Virus record (IMG/VR): IMGVR_UViG_3300025879_000055
Location: 1 to 33,533 of that record
DNA from: a virus
Reading direction: 5' to 3' (one strand)
DNA length: 33,533 nucleotides
This document shows positions 1 through 9,343 of this stretch, piece by piece. The notes below the pieces were generated by a model. That model was given only the letters and a program-made list of their open reading frames with translations, did no database searches and was not told the origin of the DNA. Numbering within the stretch: position 1 is the first letter of the stretch; each line of letters begins with the position of its first letter. Made by a program: the position numbers and the translations under genes.

Positions 1-122
1 ATAAGGCTAGTGGCAGCAATTTAATCTTCAAAGGTATCAAGACCAGTTCAGGAAATCAAACGGCATCTCTTAAGTCTTTACAGGGCATTACAACTTGGGT
101 ATTAGATGAAGCAGAAGAGTTG
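1..122 (+). repeat. Left copy of the terminal near-repeat (inside terL)
   Basis: Bases 1-122 align without gaps to 33412-33533 with seven mismatches (positions 29, 35, 56, 71, 83, 101 and 122). All are third codon positions of terL and all are silent. This marks where the circular map closes. Confidence 0.95.
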
Positions 123-983
123 GTAGATGAAGACATCTTTGACAAGATAGATGAGTCAGTAAGAGTCAATAGCGTACAGAACAGAATCATAATAATATTA
201 AACCCCTCCACGAAAGAGCATTGGATTTATAAACGGTTCTTTGAGCAGGCTGGGGTTGAACCTGGCTTCAATGGCAAGAAGGACAATGTAACGTATATCC
301 ATACGACCTACCTAGACAATGCCGACAACCTAAATGATTCAATCATTCATAAGTTTGAAAAGCTCAAATTACAGCAACCCCAAAAGTATGAGCATCGGGT
401 CATGGGTGGTTGGCTTGATAAGATGGAAGGTGTAGTGTTTGAGAACTGGAGATATGGAGAGTTCAGAGATGATCTACCTTATATCTATGGCTTGGACTAT
501 GGTTTTTATCCTGATCCAACGGCATTGGTCAAGGTGGCTATTGATGATAAGCAAAAGAAGCTGTACGTTAAAAGCCTCATCTATAAGCAGAAGCTAACGA
601 CAGAGGATTTAGCAAGGCAGTTACCTAGTAAAAGCGATTTGATTGTTTGTGATAATTCAGAGCCAAGACTGACTAGAGAGCTGACAGTAAAGGGGTTCAA
701 TATGAGACCTGTTACTAAGTTCAATGATAGCATCAAGGCAGGTATTGACTTTATGAGCAATTATGAGATCATCGTAGACAAAGACAGCACAGAGATAGGC
801 AAGGAACTAAACAACTATGTCTGGAATGATAAGAAGGCAAGCGTTCCAATAGATGCCTATAATCACGCTGTTGATAGTATCAGATATAGCTGCATGGAGT
901 ATTTCGGTTTAAAGAACAAAACTAAAGCGGCAACACATAGCGCAAGAAGCAAACGGAAGAAGGACATTAGTAAATTTCTATAA
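1..983 (+). CDS. terL: Terminase large subunit, 3' part (5' part is at 33141)
   Basis: This is the ATPase/nuclease motor subunit that packages DNA into the prohead. The reading frame is open from base 3, so the gene enters the window from the left. The Walker B segment WVLDEAEEL is encoded at about 96-122. The C-terminal RNase H-like nuclease shows the expected acidic stations: GLDYGFYPDP near 490-520, VCDNSEPR near 647-670 and YNHAVDSIRYS near 858-890. Joined to the 131 codons at the right end across their shared 122 bp, the protein is 417 aa, the usual size for the PBSX-like terminase family. The next gene's ATG overlaps the stop (TAATG). A TTG at 120 could start an ORF, but it lies inside the conserved Walker B region and is not the real start. 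Confidence 0.93.
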   Translation, partial: KASGSNLIFKGIKTSSGNQTASLKSLQGITTWVLDEAEELVDEDIFDKIDESVRVNSVQNRIIIILNPSTKEHWIYKRFFEQAGVEPGFNGKKDNVTYIHTTYLDNADNLNDSIIHKFEKLKLQQPQKYEHRVMGGWLDKMEGVVFENWRYGEFRDDLPYIYGLDYGFYPDPTALVKVAIDDKQKKLYVKSLIYKQKLTTEDLARQLPSKSDLIVCDNSEPRLTRELTVKGFNMRPVTKFNDSIKAGIDFMSNYEIIVDKDSTEIGKELNNYVWNDKKASVPIDAYNHAVDSIRYSCMEYFGLKNKTKAATHSARSKRKKDISKFL

Positions 984-1669
984 TGGTAAGGGTAGAGATA
1001 GCAGGCAAGCAATACAGTATTCCTAGCAAAGCATCAGAGGTAAAGGCAAGACAACTGCATAGCATAAGAAGCGATAAGCCAAAGGAGGTAATTAAGGCTT
1101 TGACAGATGTTCCTGATGAGCTGATTAACAGGTTGCAAAGCGAAGCGGTCTTATCTTTATATGAATTACTTTCCTTTGTCTACGAGCCTCCACTTAGCCC
1201 CAAGATGAAAGAGGAAGTCAATGTAGGTTCAGAGGCATGGATAAAACTAGAACTAACTAGACAGGCAATGCAGGTCAATGTTGAGCCTTATATCATTGTG
1301 GAGGTCAGTCGGATATACTTTGGCGATGAGGTTTTTGACTGGTCATGGGAATTACTTTATGGTCAAACATCGCAAATCATTTCTTCAATGTCTGTATTTT
1401 TGGAAAGGTACAAAGAGCTGACAAAGGATGATGAACCTGACCCTGATCAACTAGAGGCAGGAATTAAGGGCTTAGAATCTTTTGGCGTAGGAGCTATAAG
1501 ATACAGTTTGGCTCAAGGCGATGTGACTAAGTATGAACAGATTGAGCAAATGAGTGCTGAATCAATTTACTTCACCTTGCTTTATGAGAAGGCTAAAAAT
1601 GAATATACTGAAAGACTAAAGGAAATATACGATAGACAGAATGGCATCAATACACGAAAGAATAGTTAG
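983..1669 (+). CDS. Unknown protein, possible tail assembly chaperone
   Basis: 228 aa. The first ~40 residues look like a small beta-rich domain (VEIAGKQYSIP), followed by a mainly helical body ending in a charged helix. I recognise no catalytic motif. It overlaps the terL stop by one base and the next gene by 29 bp, so the genes are probably translationally coupled. Size, fold pattern and position ahead of small tail/neck genes fit a tail assembly chaperone (gpG-like). That is inference from context only; chaperones usually sit next to the tape measure, and this one does not. Confidence 0.6.
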   Translation: MVRVEIAGKQYSIPSKASEVKARQLHSIRSDKPKEVIKALTDVPDELINRLQSEAVLSLYELLSFVYEPPLSPKMKEEVNVGSEAWIKLELTRQAMQVNVEPYIIVEVSRIYFGDEVFDWSWELLYGQTSQIISSMSVFLERYKELTKDDEPDPDQLEAGIKGLESFGVGAIRYSLAQGDVTKYEQIEQMSAESIYFTLLYEKAKNEYTERLKEIYDRQNGINTRKNS

Positions 1670-2150
1670 TGTTTTAAGAGATACGGCAACCATTGTCAAT
1701 CCTGAAGGTCGCTTCATATATGGTCGTGAGGTTCACAATACTTTAGACTATCCGAACATGGCTTTGCCTAATGCCGATGCACCTGAAACACTTATAAGCC
1801 TATTGCCCTTTCAGATTTCAAGGACTAACAGCCCTGACAATAATTACGATAGTGCATCTATTAGCATGGTCTTTAGCAGGTCTGCTGACGTGCAAGATAA
1901 TGCAGAGCGTGAGGAGGCTATATTGAACCAGATGGCTGCGGTTGCTGAAAACTATATTGAGTTACTGATTACCGCTAGTAAGCCGATTACATACTCTCTA
2001 AGCGATGTTCAGATGCAAGCCGAGTATCAGGTATGGATGGGAACAGCGAGTGGCTATGTAGTCACTTTTACATTTAGTATTTTAAAAGGATGTGAGTTGC
2101 CGACAATACAAGGTTTGCAGAACGCATTGCAAAGTTTATTACAATCATAG
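1641..2150 (+). CDS. Small virion protein, possible tail terminator or neck protein
   Basis: 169 aa, mixed alpha/beta, beginning MASIHERIVSVLRDTATIVN. Length and the pattern of an N-terminal helix followed by strands and a helix (residues ~95-115) fit tail-completion/terminator proteins of siphophages, but no diagnostic motif is visible. It overlaps the preceding gene by 29 bp and is separated by 3 bp from the next. Assignment as a structural gene rests on its place between terL and the distal tail genes. Confidence 0.55.
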   Translation: MASIHERIVSVLRDTATIVNPEGRFIYGREVHNTLDYPNMALPNADAPETLISLLPFQISRTNSPDNNYDSASISMVFSRSADVQDNAEREEAILNQMAAVAENYIELLITASKPITYSLSDVQMQAEYQVWMGTASGYVVTFTFSILKGCELPTIQGLQNALQSLLQS

Positions 2151-2153
2151 ATT

Positions 2154-2783
2154 ATGGCACAAAGAATTACATTTGATAATAAGGTCGATTTAGTAACGAC
2201 ATCAGCGGACAGGATTAATAAGAGTACGGCTGCTGATTGGAACGATGTTAAAAGCGTTGTAAATAGTCATGCAGATGCGCTAGAGTCAGGAGCTGCTTGG
2301 TCAGGCTGGGGAGCCTATGCTGACACTCAATATCCTAATAGCGGCACAGCCTTTACATTAACAGCAGACACAGACACCATCTTTCCTAACAACGCAGGAA
2401 CTAAAAGGGAGACACAGCTACCAACCGACCTTACTAGCTTTGTTGATGTTATTGACTTAGGCACTTATGAGCATTCACGCATAAGGGGTAATGAAGGAGA
2501 CAGCATTGATACTTTGGTTTACTTCAAAGCTGTGCCAAGTGCTAACGATCAATGGGTAGACGTATGGCTTGATTTAGGTGGCGAGGTCGGTCAGATTTAC
2601 AGGCAGACATTCACCTTTCCAAAAGGAGCAGGAATAGAAAGAAGTGTTGTTTATACTTTAGCTAGTTTGTATCAGTCAGCGACATGGGAAGCTAACGGAG
2701 GAACGCTTTATGTACGTTCTAACAACACCTTACAGATATATGATATTGACATGAACGTAGACAGAACGCATAAAGCTAGATGA
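2154..2783 (+). CDS. Putative virion protein with beta-sandwich body
   Basis: 209 aa. The N-terminus (ITFDNKVDLVTTSADRINKST, then a helix to ~residue 45) looks like an attachment segment. The remainder is beta-rich, with a run at ~95-165 (DVIDLGTYEHSRIRGNEGDSID...WVDVWLDLGG) that resembles a compact jelly-roll or sandwich domain. I read it as a small decoration or fibre-like protein. It ends in an ATGA overlap with the next gene. No specific family is recognised. Confidence 0.55.
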   Translation: MAQRITFDNKVDLVTTSADRINKSTAADWNDVKSVVNSHADALESGAAWSGWGAYADTQYPNSGTAFTLTADTDTIFPNNAGTKRETQLPTDLTSFVDVIDLGTYEHSRIRGNEGDSIDTLVYFKAVPSANDQWVDVWLDLGGEVGQIYRQTFTFPKGAGIERSVVYTLASLYQSATWEANGGTLYVRSNNTLQIYDIDMNVDRTHKAR

Positions 2784-3259
2784 GTTATGTAGATACCATA
2801 GTGAACAATTTTGCTAAAGGCGTTATAGCAGGTATTCAGAATAATATCCGTACTAAGAGGGTTACTTCTTACGGTGCAATGAATACGACAGGTCAGATGG
2901 CTGATTCGCTTGGTTATAAATGGGATGGCTCAACACTTGTAATATATTCAACCGAGAAATATTTTACAGTTCTTGAAACAGGTAGAAAGCCAGGGAAGCA
3001 ACCTCCAACCGATCCGATAAGAAAATGGATACAAGCCAAAGGCATAGCGACAGACATAAGCGAAAATAGTTTAGCTTACCTTATTGCTCGTAAGATAGGC
3101 AAAGAAGGCTCATTGATTTACAGGCAGGGCGGTAAGAGTGGAGTGATAAGCGATTTTATAAATGCTCAATACATAGCTAAGAACCTAAACGAAAAGTTCT
3201 TTTTGGAAACAGTAGAAACGATATTAAATAAATTAACAGATGGCAACGCTAGTAATTAG
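2780..3259 (+). CDS. Putative head-tail joining / tail completion protein (gp10-like)
   Basis: 159 aa. The central segment ETGRKPGKQPPTDPIRKWIQ (residues ~66-88) followed by a short helical pair is typical of HK97-gp10-like neck/tail-completion proteins seen in many phages. The start is set by an ATGA overlap with the preceding stop. The end overlaps the next gene by 20 bp. It probably acts where the tail tube meets the connector. Family assignment is by motif resemblance and context. Confidence 0.55.
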   Translation: MSYVDTIVNNFAKGVIAGIQNNIRTKRVTSYGAMNTTGQMADSLGYKWDGSTLVIYSTEKYFTVLETGRKPGKQPPTDPIRKWIQAKGIATDISENSLAYLIARKIGKEGSLIYRQGGKSGVISDFINAQYIAKNLNEKFFLETVETILNKLTDGNASN

Positions 3260-4706
3260 TTCAGAACCAGCAGAAATCACAAGCGTATTTCAGCCAATAC
3301 AAATTAGCTATGAGTGGCAAAACTCAACCTGTACTGTATTTAATAGCAGTGGTAATTTAGGTATAAGAGTAGACCTTGACTTTAGCGGTTCTGTTGCTAT
3401 TGGTGACTTTGTTCAGATACTTAACGGATCGTATCAAGGCAGCTATAAAGTTACTTTGACTTATACGGACTCAAACTATTTATACATTATAACAGATGGG
3501 GCATTTGTAAGCCTCGACCCATTGTCTAACAAATTCAATTTAGATACTAGACAGGTCTTTGAATTATACGGAGGTTATTTAAGTGGTTCTGGTTCTTCTA
3601 TCAAACCATACCAAAAGATTGCAGATATAAGCGTTGCTATCAATCCGACTAGCAATAAATTTGAGGTTGATTTACAAAGCTATCTAAGAAGTTACTTTTC
3701 TATTGTAGACCCTGAAGTTGGCAAAGACTATGACTTGAGTTTGCAATGGCAGATCAAGCCAGTAAGCGGAACATTAACAGATTTTAAATTTACATTTTAT
3801 TCGGCAGAGACTATTAACGCAGGTATTGTTGGAACAGAAACACCTTTAGGCAATGTGCCTTTGTCTTTCTTGGATGAGAATGACCTAACCAATATACCAA
3901 CTCTTTTAAGTACAATAGAAAGTAGCGAAAAGGTTGTTGAGAATGTTATTACTAGCGATAAGAATATTACTACTACTAACACAAGCATTTCAGTTAATTT
4001 AGTAAGTGGTCAAACATCAACTCTTAATGTAGTTAAAAGCTCTGGAACATGGGGTACAATGACGCTTGACCCTTCTGTAAGCTGGGCAACAATTACAGCA
4101 ACAGTAGGTAATACCGTAACTATTGAGATCAATTCCAATACTTCTGCTCTGGGTGATTATGCTTCGGTGGACTACAATGCTAACGACTACCTTACAACAG
4201 GTATTAACAGCCTTGTAGGTTGCTATGCTTTGGATTTAGTGGAGGATGGATCTAGCGTAGAGGCTACTATTAATGTTTGTATTTATCCAGCCTTACAGAT
4301 TCGCAGGATATGCCCATCTAACAGCCTAAACTTTGCTTTCTTGAACAGGTCGGGGGGTTGGAATAGTATGGCTTTAGAATGTAAGTATCTTAAAGGCGTG
4401 GACATAGGTGGTCAGCAAACTTTCTTAGACTCTGGCAATGTGTTAAGACGTACAGAAATGAAGGGCGTTTACGCTTCTTATCGCTTAACGGCTGACCTAT
4501 TAACAACCTTTGAGCTTGACTTATTATCAAGGTTAAGAACTTCAATACAGGCTTACCTTTACAATGATGAAACAGAAGCCTTTGACATCCCTATAATAGT
4601 AGACCCTAGCTCTTTTGAGACCTATGGCAATAGACAAAGACAACCTGATAGGTCAGCAAGTTTTAGTTTTAGAGTAGCTACTAAGGAGGTAGTTCAAACG
4701 CAATAA
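3240..4706 (+). CDS. Large tail/baseplate protein, unknown family
   Basis: 488 aa, strongly beta-rich. Residues ~1-110 form a domain with many aromatic and Ser/Asn residues; ~235-305 is an Ig/BACON-like Ser/Thr-rich stretch (SGTWGTMTLDPSVSWATITA) plausible as a carbohydrate-binding or spacer domain. The C-terminal ~180 residues contain three cysteines (VGCYALDL, INVCIYP, IRRICPS). It overlaps the preceding gene by 20 bp, and its last base is shared with the next ATG. Position two genes before the tape measure suggests a distal tail or baseplate component. No enzymatic motif is seen. Confidence 0.6.
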   Translation: MATLVISSEPAEITSVFQPIQISYEWQNSTCTVFNSSGNLGIRVDLDFSGSVAIGDFVQILNGSYQGSYKVTLTYTDSNYLYIITDGAFVSLDPLSNKFNLDTRQVFELYGGYLSGSGSSIKPYQKIADISVAINPTSNKFEVDLQSYLRSYFSIVDPEVGKDYDLSLQWQIKPVSGTLTDFKFTFYSAETINAGIVGTETPLGNVPLSFLDENDLTNIPTLLSTIESSEKVVENVITSDKNITTTNTSISVNLVSGQTSTLNVVKSSGTWGTMTLDPSVSWATITATVGNTVTIEINSNTSALGDYASVDYNANDYLTTGINSLVGCYALDLVEDGSSVEATINVCIYPALQIRRICPSNSLNFAFLNRSGGWNSMALECKYLKGVDIGGQQTFLDSGNVLRRTEMKGVYASYRLTADLLTTFELDLLSRLRTSIQAYLYNDETEAFDIPIIVDPSSFETYGNRQRQPDRSASFSFRVATKEVVQTQ

Positions 4707-6832
4707 TGAAGACAGAGTTATTCATAAATGGTTCATTGGTAGATTTAGAGAAGCAAGAAACTATTGCCTTGTCTAAGTCTTTATTTGATGTAAACAGGCT
4801 CAATGTTAGGACTTCTGAATTTAGCAATGTTTTTGATGTGCCTAAAACCCAAAACAATAGGCTTATATTTAAGAGTGCTGGCATAGTTAATAGCTTTAAT
4901 GAAGAACCTTATGATCAGCTAACAGTATCTATTAAGGTTGATGGCGTGGAGGTGTCAAACGGAGTTGCTGAACTTGTATCTGCTGACGATGACTATTACT
5001 CTATTTCTGTTCAAGCTGGCAACGGTTCGTTCTTTAAGCAAATCAAATCATTATCATTAACCGACCTAGAGGCTTATCTTACTCCTTTAGATCATTTATA
5101 CAATGCTGCTCAAGTAAGCGCAAGACGTGACTTATTAAATTATGATCCATTTACTCCAACAGGTTTGATCTACCCTAATGTGGACTATGGATGGTTTGAA
5201 AGGGCGGTAGCAGGTGACCAGCCTTACAATTATTTTTACCCTGCTTTATTTATTCACTACATTATTGATAGCGCAATAGACAGCTTGAATTATAAGCGAG
5301 TAGGTTCTTTCTGGGATCAAGACAACTATAAGTCATTGGCTATTATGGCGAAGGGTATTGTAAGCGATGCAGATAATTATTTTGTGGCTTATTCGATTGA
5401 AAGCGGAAGCAACTTCTTTGTTACTGAAGGAGATGAAACCCTCCCTGATTCTTATGCAGTCTTTTCACCTTTAAACTTTCCTAATGAAGAGGAGGACAAT
5501 GATGATCTTTATGTAGACACGAATTTAGGATTAGGTTATACAACTTTTGGATATAACTTTCCTATAAACTTTACAGCCTCCACAACGTGGACAATCAACT
5601 TAAACGGAACGGCTACTATCAATGACATTCGAACAGAGTTTAGAGACAACTACATTACTAATGCTAGTCTAAGGTTTCGTTTAGAGATATGGAATAAAGA
5701 TACTGATACTTATGTAGCTGATGCTTTAGAGGTTGAGTACCCATTCTATTCAGCACAATACCAAGATATTGGAGGCACTACAACGCTGCTTCCTGCAACT
5801 GAATCTTTTACTGCTAACTTATCTATTAATGACGTTATAAACGACCCTTCTAATTTAAACAGCATAGGAGCAACGGCAACTGATCATGCATTAGTTTGGT
5901 TTGTGGAGGTATTGACTACAACCTCTGTATTAGAGCCTGTCAGCACTTATGACTCACTAAGCGAGATAGCGGTTGAGCTAGAGTTTGACTTAGAGCAAGC
6001 CTCTGGAGGAGATCCTAGCGAAGTAAAGGTTGTTAATAGCTTTGATGACATCAATATAGGTTCATTGTTCTTATATCTTAACAATGTATTAGGCGTTTTT
6101 CCTGTAGTCGATGAAGGTCTAAAGACTATTGAGATGGTAAGCTTTGATGCTATTAGGAGAAACAAAATCAATGCTGTTGATTGGTCTAAGAAGATTGACT
6201 TATCTGATGAGCCAAAGGTATCGTTTAAGCTTGATTACGGCAAGAATAATATCTTTGAATACAGTAACGACAATAAGGACATTTACTTAAACAGGCTGAC
6301 CAATTACGGTAGAGGAACGCTGATAGTTGATAATGAGAATATGCAGTTTGAAAAGGTGAAGTATCGTGCTCCTTTTAGTCTTTGTGCTATTGCACCAACC
6401 TTTGATAATACTAGGTCAATGGGCAAGATATTTACAGGGGATAAATACACCTTTGATGGAGTAAACTATAACCTTGATCCCGAAGCAGAGGTAGAGGGGT
6501 TTGATACTAGGGTTGTAAACTTGTCAAGATCAACTAGCAACCCTATACAGATAACAGGTGGGTCTTCAGTTGTAGCAAACTATGAGGTCAATAATACACC
6601 AATACTTTTTGACTATGTTTTAAGAAATCGTTTCTCGCTTATTAGCGATATGCTTATTAAGACAAAGGTAGTGGAAGCTCTTTTCAATTTAACGCAAGTA
6701 GATTTTAGAAATTTTGACTTTCGTAAGCCTGTTTTTGTTGATTACTTAAATGACTATTTTATAGTGAATGACATTAAGCAGTTCAAGGCAAACGAAGTAG
6801 ATAGTACAAATGTTACCCTAATTAGATTATAA
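4706..6832 (+). CDS. Large distal tail protein (hub-like)
   Basis: 708 aa. The N-terminus (MKTELFINGSLVDLEKQETIALSKSLFDVNRLNVRTSEFSN, given here as two adjoining pieces MKTELFINGSLVDLEKQE and TIALSKSLFDVNRL) resembles a Dit/hub-type beta domain that docks on the tail tube. The body is beta-rich with acidic patches (EEEDNDDL at ~255), and the last ~250 residues look like a second folded domain. An AAGGAGGT Shine-Dalgarno-like run lies about 18 bp upstream. It overlaps the tape-measure gene by one base. Assignment is from size, composition and position. Confidence 0.6.
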   Translation: MKTELFINGSLVDLEKQETIALSKSLFDVNRLNVRTSEFSNVFDVPKTQNNRLIFKSAGIVNSFNEEPYDQLTVSIKVDGVEVSNGVAELVSADDDYYSISVQAGNGSFFKQIKSLSLTDLEAYLTPLDHLYNAAQVSARRDLLNYDPFTPTGLIYPNVDYGWFERAVAGDQPYNYFYPALFIHYIIDSAIDSLNYKRVGSFWDQDNYKSLAIMAKGIVSDADNYFVAYSIESGSNFFVTEGDETLPDSYAVFSPLNFPNEEEDNDDLYVDTNLGLGYTTFGYNFPINFTASTTWTINLNGTATINDIRTEFRDNYITNASLRFRLEIWNKDTDTYVADALEVEYPFYSAQYQDIGGTTTLLPATESFTANLSINDVINDPSNLNSIGATATDHALVWFVEVLTTTSVLEPVSTYDSLSEIAVELEFDLEQASGGDPSEVKVVNSFDDINIGSLFLYLNNVLGVFPVVDEGLKTIEMVSFDAIRRNKINAVDWSKKIDLSDEPKVSFKLDYGKNNIFEYSNDNKDIYLNRLTNYGRGTLIVDNENMQFEKVKYRAPFSLCAIAPTFDNTRSMGKIFTGDKYTFDGVNYNLDPEAEVEGFDTRVVNLSRSTSNPIQITGGSSVVANYEVNNTPILFDYVLRNRFSLISDMLIKTKVVEALFNLTQVDFRNFDFRKPVFVDYLNDYFIVNDIKQFKANEVDSTNVTLIRL

Positions 6833-9132
6833 TGGAGAATCAATTATTAAATATCAAGATAAACCAAGACGACATTGAGAAGGCTATCTCTAATGCTGCG
6901 AAGGCTAGAACTGAACTAGACAAACTAAAGGCATCTAATAAAGAATTAGAGAAGCAAAAGAAAGAATTGATGAAGGCTGATGGTGATCAGTCTGCTGCTA
7001 TTGAAAGCCTGAACAAACAGATAGCAAAAAATAGCACACAAATTAAAGCATCTTCGGCAGTAGTACGTGAAAACGAAAAGATAGTCACTACAAATACGCA
7101 AGCTCAAAAGGCTAATGAGGGCAGCATTACACAACTAAGGAAGCAACTTGCCATTGTATCTAAGCAATGGGCAGAGCTTAGTGAAGAGGAAAGAGAGAAT
7201 GAAGAAATAGGCGGTAAGCTTGCAAAGCAGAAATTAGACCTTACTGAAAAGCTAAAGGCAGAAGAAAAAGCGACAGGCGATACTAGGCGAAATGTGGGTA
7301 ACTATTCCGAAAGCGTACAAGAAGCCATAGAAAGTTCTGGTCTTTTTGGTAGGCAGTTAGGTCAGTTAAAACAAGCACAACAAGCCTATCGGGCAGCTAG
7401 TGCAGCGGCAACTAAAGGCACAAAAGCATTTAGACTTGCTTTGATATCTACTGGTATCGGTGCTATTGTTGTAGCTGTTGGTGCTTTAGTTGCTGCATTT
7501 GCATCTACTCAAGAAGGAATAGACAAAGTAACAAGCGTTACTAGACCTTTAGCAGCGGTATTTCAAAGGCTTAAAGGATTAGCACAGGACTTAGCGACTA
7601 ACGTATTTGGAGGCTTATCAAAGATTCTTAGAGGTGATATTCGTGAAGGCTTGGCAGACTTAAAGAATGGTTTTACAGATGCAGTTGGTGGCATTGGTGA
7701 TGCGATAAAAGAAGGGGTTGAGGCTGGTACTGAACTAGACAAACTACAAAAGCAAATCGAGCAAACAGAAATCGACCTAACAAAAAGACGTGCAGAATTA
7801 AATGTTCAGTATGAAAGGTCTAGGGAAATATCAGAGGATGAAAGCAAATCCGAAGAAGAAAGAAGAAAGGCAGCTATTGCAGCACTAGAAGCGCAGGATG
7901 AACTCTTAAAAAGGAATCAAGAATTTCTAGATTTGCAAATTGAAAAAAAGAAAATAGAATTAAGCCTAAATGATTCAGATAGAGAAGCTAAAAAAGAATT
8001 AGCGGAACTAGAAGCACAAAGGACACAGTTTGAGGCGGAGGCTGCTGCTAAAAGAACATCGGCAAGAAACTTTTTAGAAAGCCTTGACAAAGAAATACAG
8101 GCTAATGAATTGGCTCGAATTAAGGAAATAGAAGATGCAGAACAAGAAGCTACTGACAAAGCCATAGCACTAAAGCAAAAAGAAGAAGAAGAAAAGGCGA
8201 GGATTGAACAGGAGTTTGCCGAACTGGTTACACAGCGTGAAGACCAAAGAAGAGAAGAAGAAAAGGTAAAGCTTGCAGAACAACGTGCAGAAGGCTTAAT
8301 CACTAGGGAAGAGTATGAGCAACAATTATTGCAAATAGAACTTAACACCTTAGAAGCTGCAAAGATAGCAGCGGAGGAAGCTAAGCAAGCAGCCATAAAC
8401 AATACTGAGCTAACTGAATTAGAGCGACAAAGAATCATTCTTGAAAGCGAAGCCATCATTTTACAGGCTAGAAAAAGAACTGCCGACCTAAGTATACAAG
8501 CAGAACAAAAGCTTGCCAAGGCTACTGAAACTCTTGAAGATGAAAAGGTAGAGCAGTCTAAAGTATCATCAGCGGATATTATTTCTGGAACGCAAAACGT
8601 AGCTAAGGAGGGTTCATTAGCTTCAAAAGCCGCAGGCGTGGCTCAATCTACCATCAGCACATATACGGCAGCTGCGAAAGCATTAGAGGCAGGTGGCATA
8701 CTTGGCCCTATATTAGCTGCTCTAGTTACAGCCAAAGGGTTGTTAAATGTGAAAAAAATAGTATCAATACCTACTCCAAGTTTTGCAGACGGTGGGTTTA
8801 CAGGAAGCGGTTACGGATCACCTGACTCATCGGGATACAAGCCAGCCGGCATCGTACACGAAGGCGAATACGTCATCAAAAAGTCAATGGTTGATAACCC
8901 TGCCTTTAGTGGAATCATAAACACTTTAGAAAACTCAAGGCTCAAAGGCTATGCAGATGGTGGAATGGTAGGCAGGACAGCGAGCATACCTGCACAGGAG
9001 GGCGCACAGGCTTCGCAGTTGCAAAACACAATATCTATGCTTAGTCAGATTAGACCAATAGTCAAAGTGACTGACATCAACAGAGTAAGCGGTCAAGCAC
9101 AAATGGTAAAAGTAAGTGGTGAGCTATCCTAA
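6832..9132 (+). CDS. Tail tape measure protein
   Basis: 766 aa. It sets tail length and is ejected through the tube. Long Glu/Lys/Ala/Gln-rich coiled coils occupy ~residues 10-160 and ~290-590. A hydrophobic segment at ~204-225 (ISTGIGAIVVAVGALVAAF) is the membrane-insertion stretch commonly seen in tape measures. Glycine-rich FADGG motifs near the C-terminus (FADGGFTGSG, YADGGMVG) are also typical of the family. It is the longest protein of the tail module. The start shares a base with the preceding stop codon. The large open frame on the minus strand inside this gene is a codon-bias shadow of the coiled coil. Confidence 0.85.
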   Translation: MENQLLNIKINQDDIEKAISNAAKARTELDKLKASNKELEKQKKELMKADGDQSAAIESLNKQIAKNSTQIKASSAVVRENEKIVTTNTQAQKANEGSITQLRKQLAIVSKQWAELSEEERENEEIGGKLAKQKLDLTEKLKAEEKATGDTRRNVGNYSESVQEAIESSGLFGRQLGQLKQAQQAYRAASAAATKGTKAFRLALISTGIGAIVVAVGALVAAFASTQEGIDKVTSVTRPLAAVFQRLKGLAQDLATNVFGGLSKILRGDIREGLADLKNGFTDAVGGIGDAIKEGVEAGTELDKLQKQIEQTEIDLTKRRAELNVQYERSREISEDESKSEEERRKAAIAALEAQDELLKRNQEFLDLQIEKKKIELSLNDSDREAKKELAELEAQRTQFEAEAAAKRTSARNFLESLDKEIQANELARIKEIEDAEQEATDKAIALKQKEEEEKARIEQEFAELVTQREDQRREEEKVKLAEQRAEGLITREEYEQQLLQIELNTLEAAKIAAEEAKQAAINNTELTELERQRIILESEAIILQARKRTADLSIQAEQKLAKATETLEDEKVEQSKVSSADIISGTQNVAKEGSLASKAAGVAQSTISTYTAAAKALEAGGILGPILAALVTAKGLLNVKKIVSIPTPSFADGGFTGSGYGSPDSSGYKPAGIVHEGEYVIKKSMVDNPAFSGIINTLENSRLKGYADGGMVGRTASIPAQEGAQASQLQNTISMLSQIRPIVKVTDINRVSGQAQMVKVSGELS

Positions 9133-9133
9133 A

Positions 9134-9292
9134 TCACTTGTCATGAACAAAGGCATGAATCGCTTTTCTGATCACATCGCTTTTGTAGACTCCAAGCTTT
9201 TTGGCTTTGGCTGAAAACTTTTTCTTTAAGTCGGCAGGTATGTTTGCTTTTTCATAAGCATAAACATAATCCTTTTGTTTTTTTATGGTCAT
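9134..9292 (-). CDS. Small ribbon-helix-helix protein, only minus-strand gene
   Basis: 52 aa. The start is the ATG at 9292-9290 and the stop TGA at 9136-9134. The sequence begins MTIKKQKDYVYAYEKANIPAD, then a basic helix (LKKKFSAKAKKLG) and a second helix ending SDVIRKAIHAFV. This strand-helix-helix layout and size match the ribbon-helix-helix (CopG/Arc/MetJ) fold; members are dimeric DNA-binding repressors. It stands alone, converging on the end of the tape measure gene and diverging from the protease gene. The 51-bp gap at 9293-9343 would hold promoters or operators for both. The family is inferred from pattern; target unknown. Confidence 0.7.
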   Translation of the reverse strand: MTIKKQKDYVYAYEKANIPADLKKKFSAKAKKLGVYKSDVIRKAIHAFVHDK

Positions 9293-9343
9293 CTGTATTA
9301 ATAGGTTTGAAAGCTTGTCATAAATTTAAGCAATTATTTTGAA

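Noticed and set aside
7917-8519. 200-aa minus-strand ORF inside the tape measure gene
   Set aside because: Ser/Cys/Leu-rich product is the mirror of the Glu/Lys/Ala coiled-coil codons; no start signal or spacing for a gene.
9310-9343. Host-type promoter ahead of the protease gene
   Set aside because: TTTG and TTATTTTG are present but are 24 bp apart and the second is off consensus.
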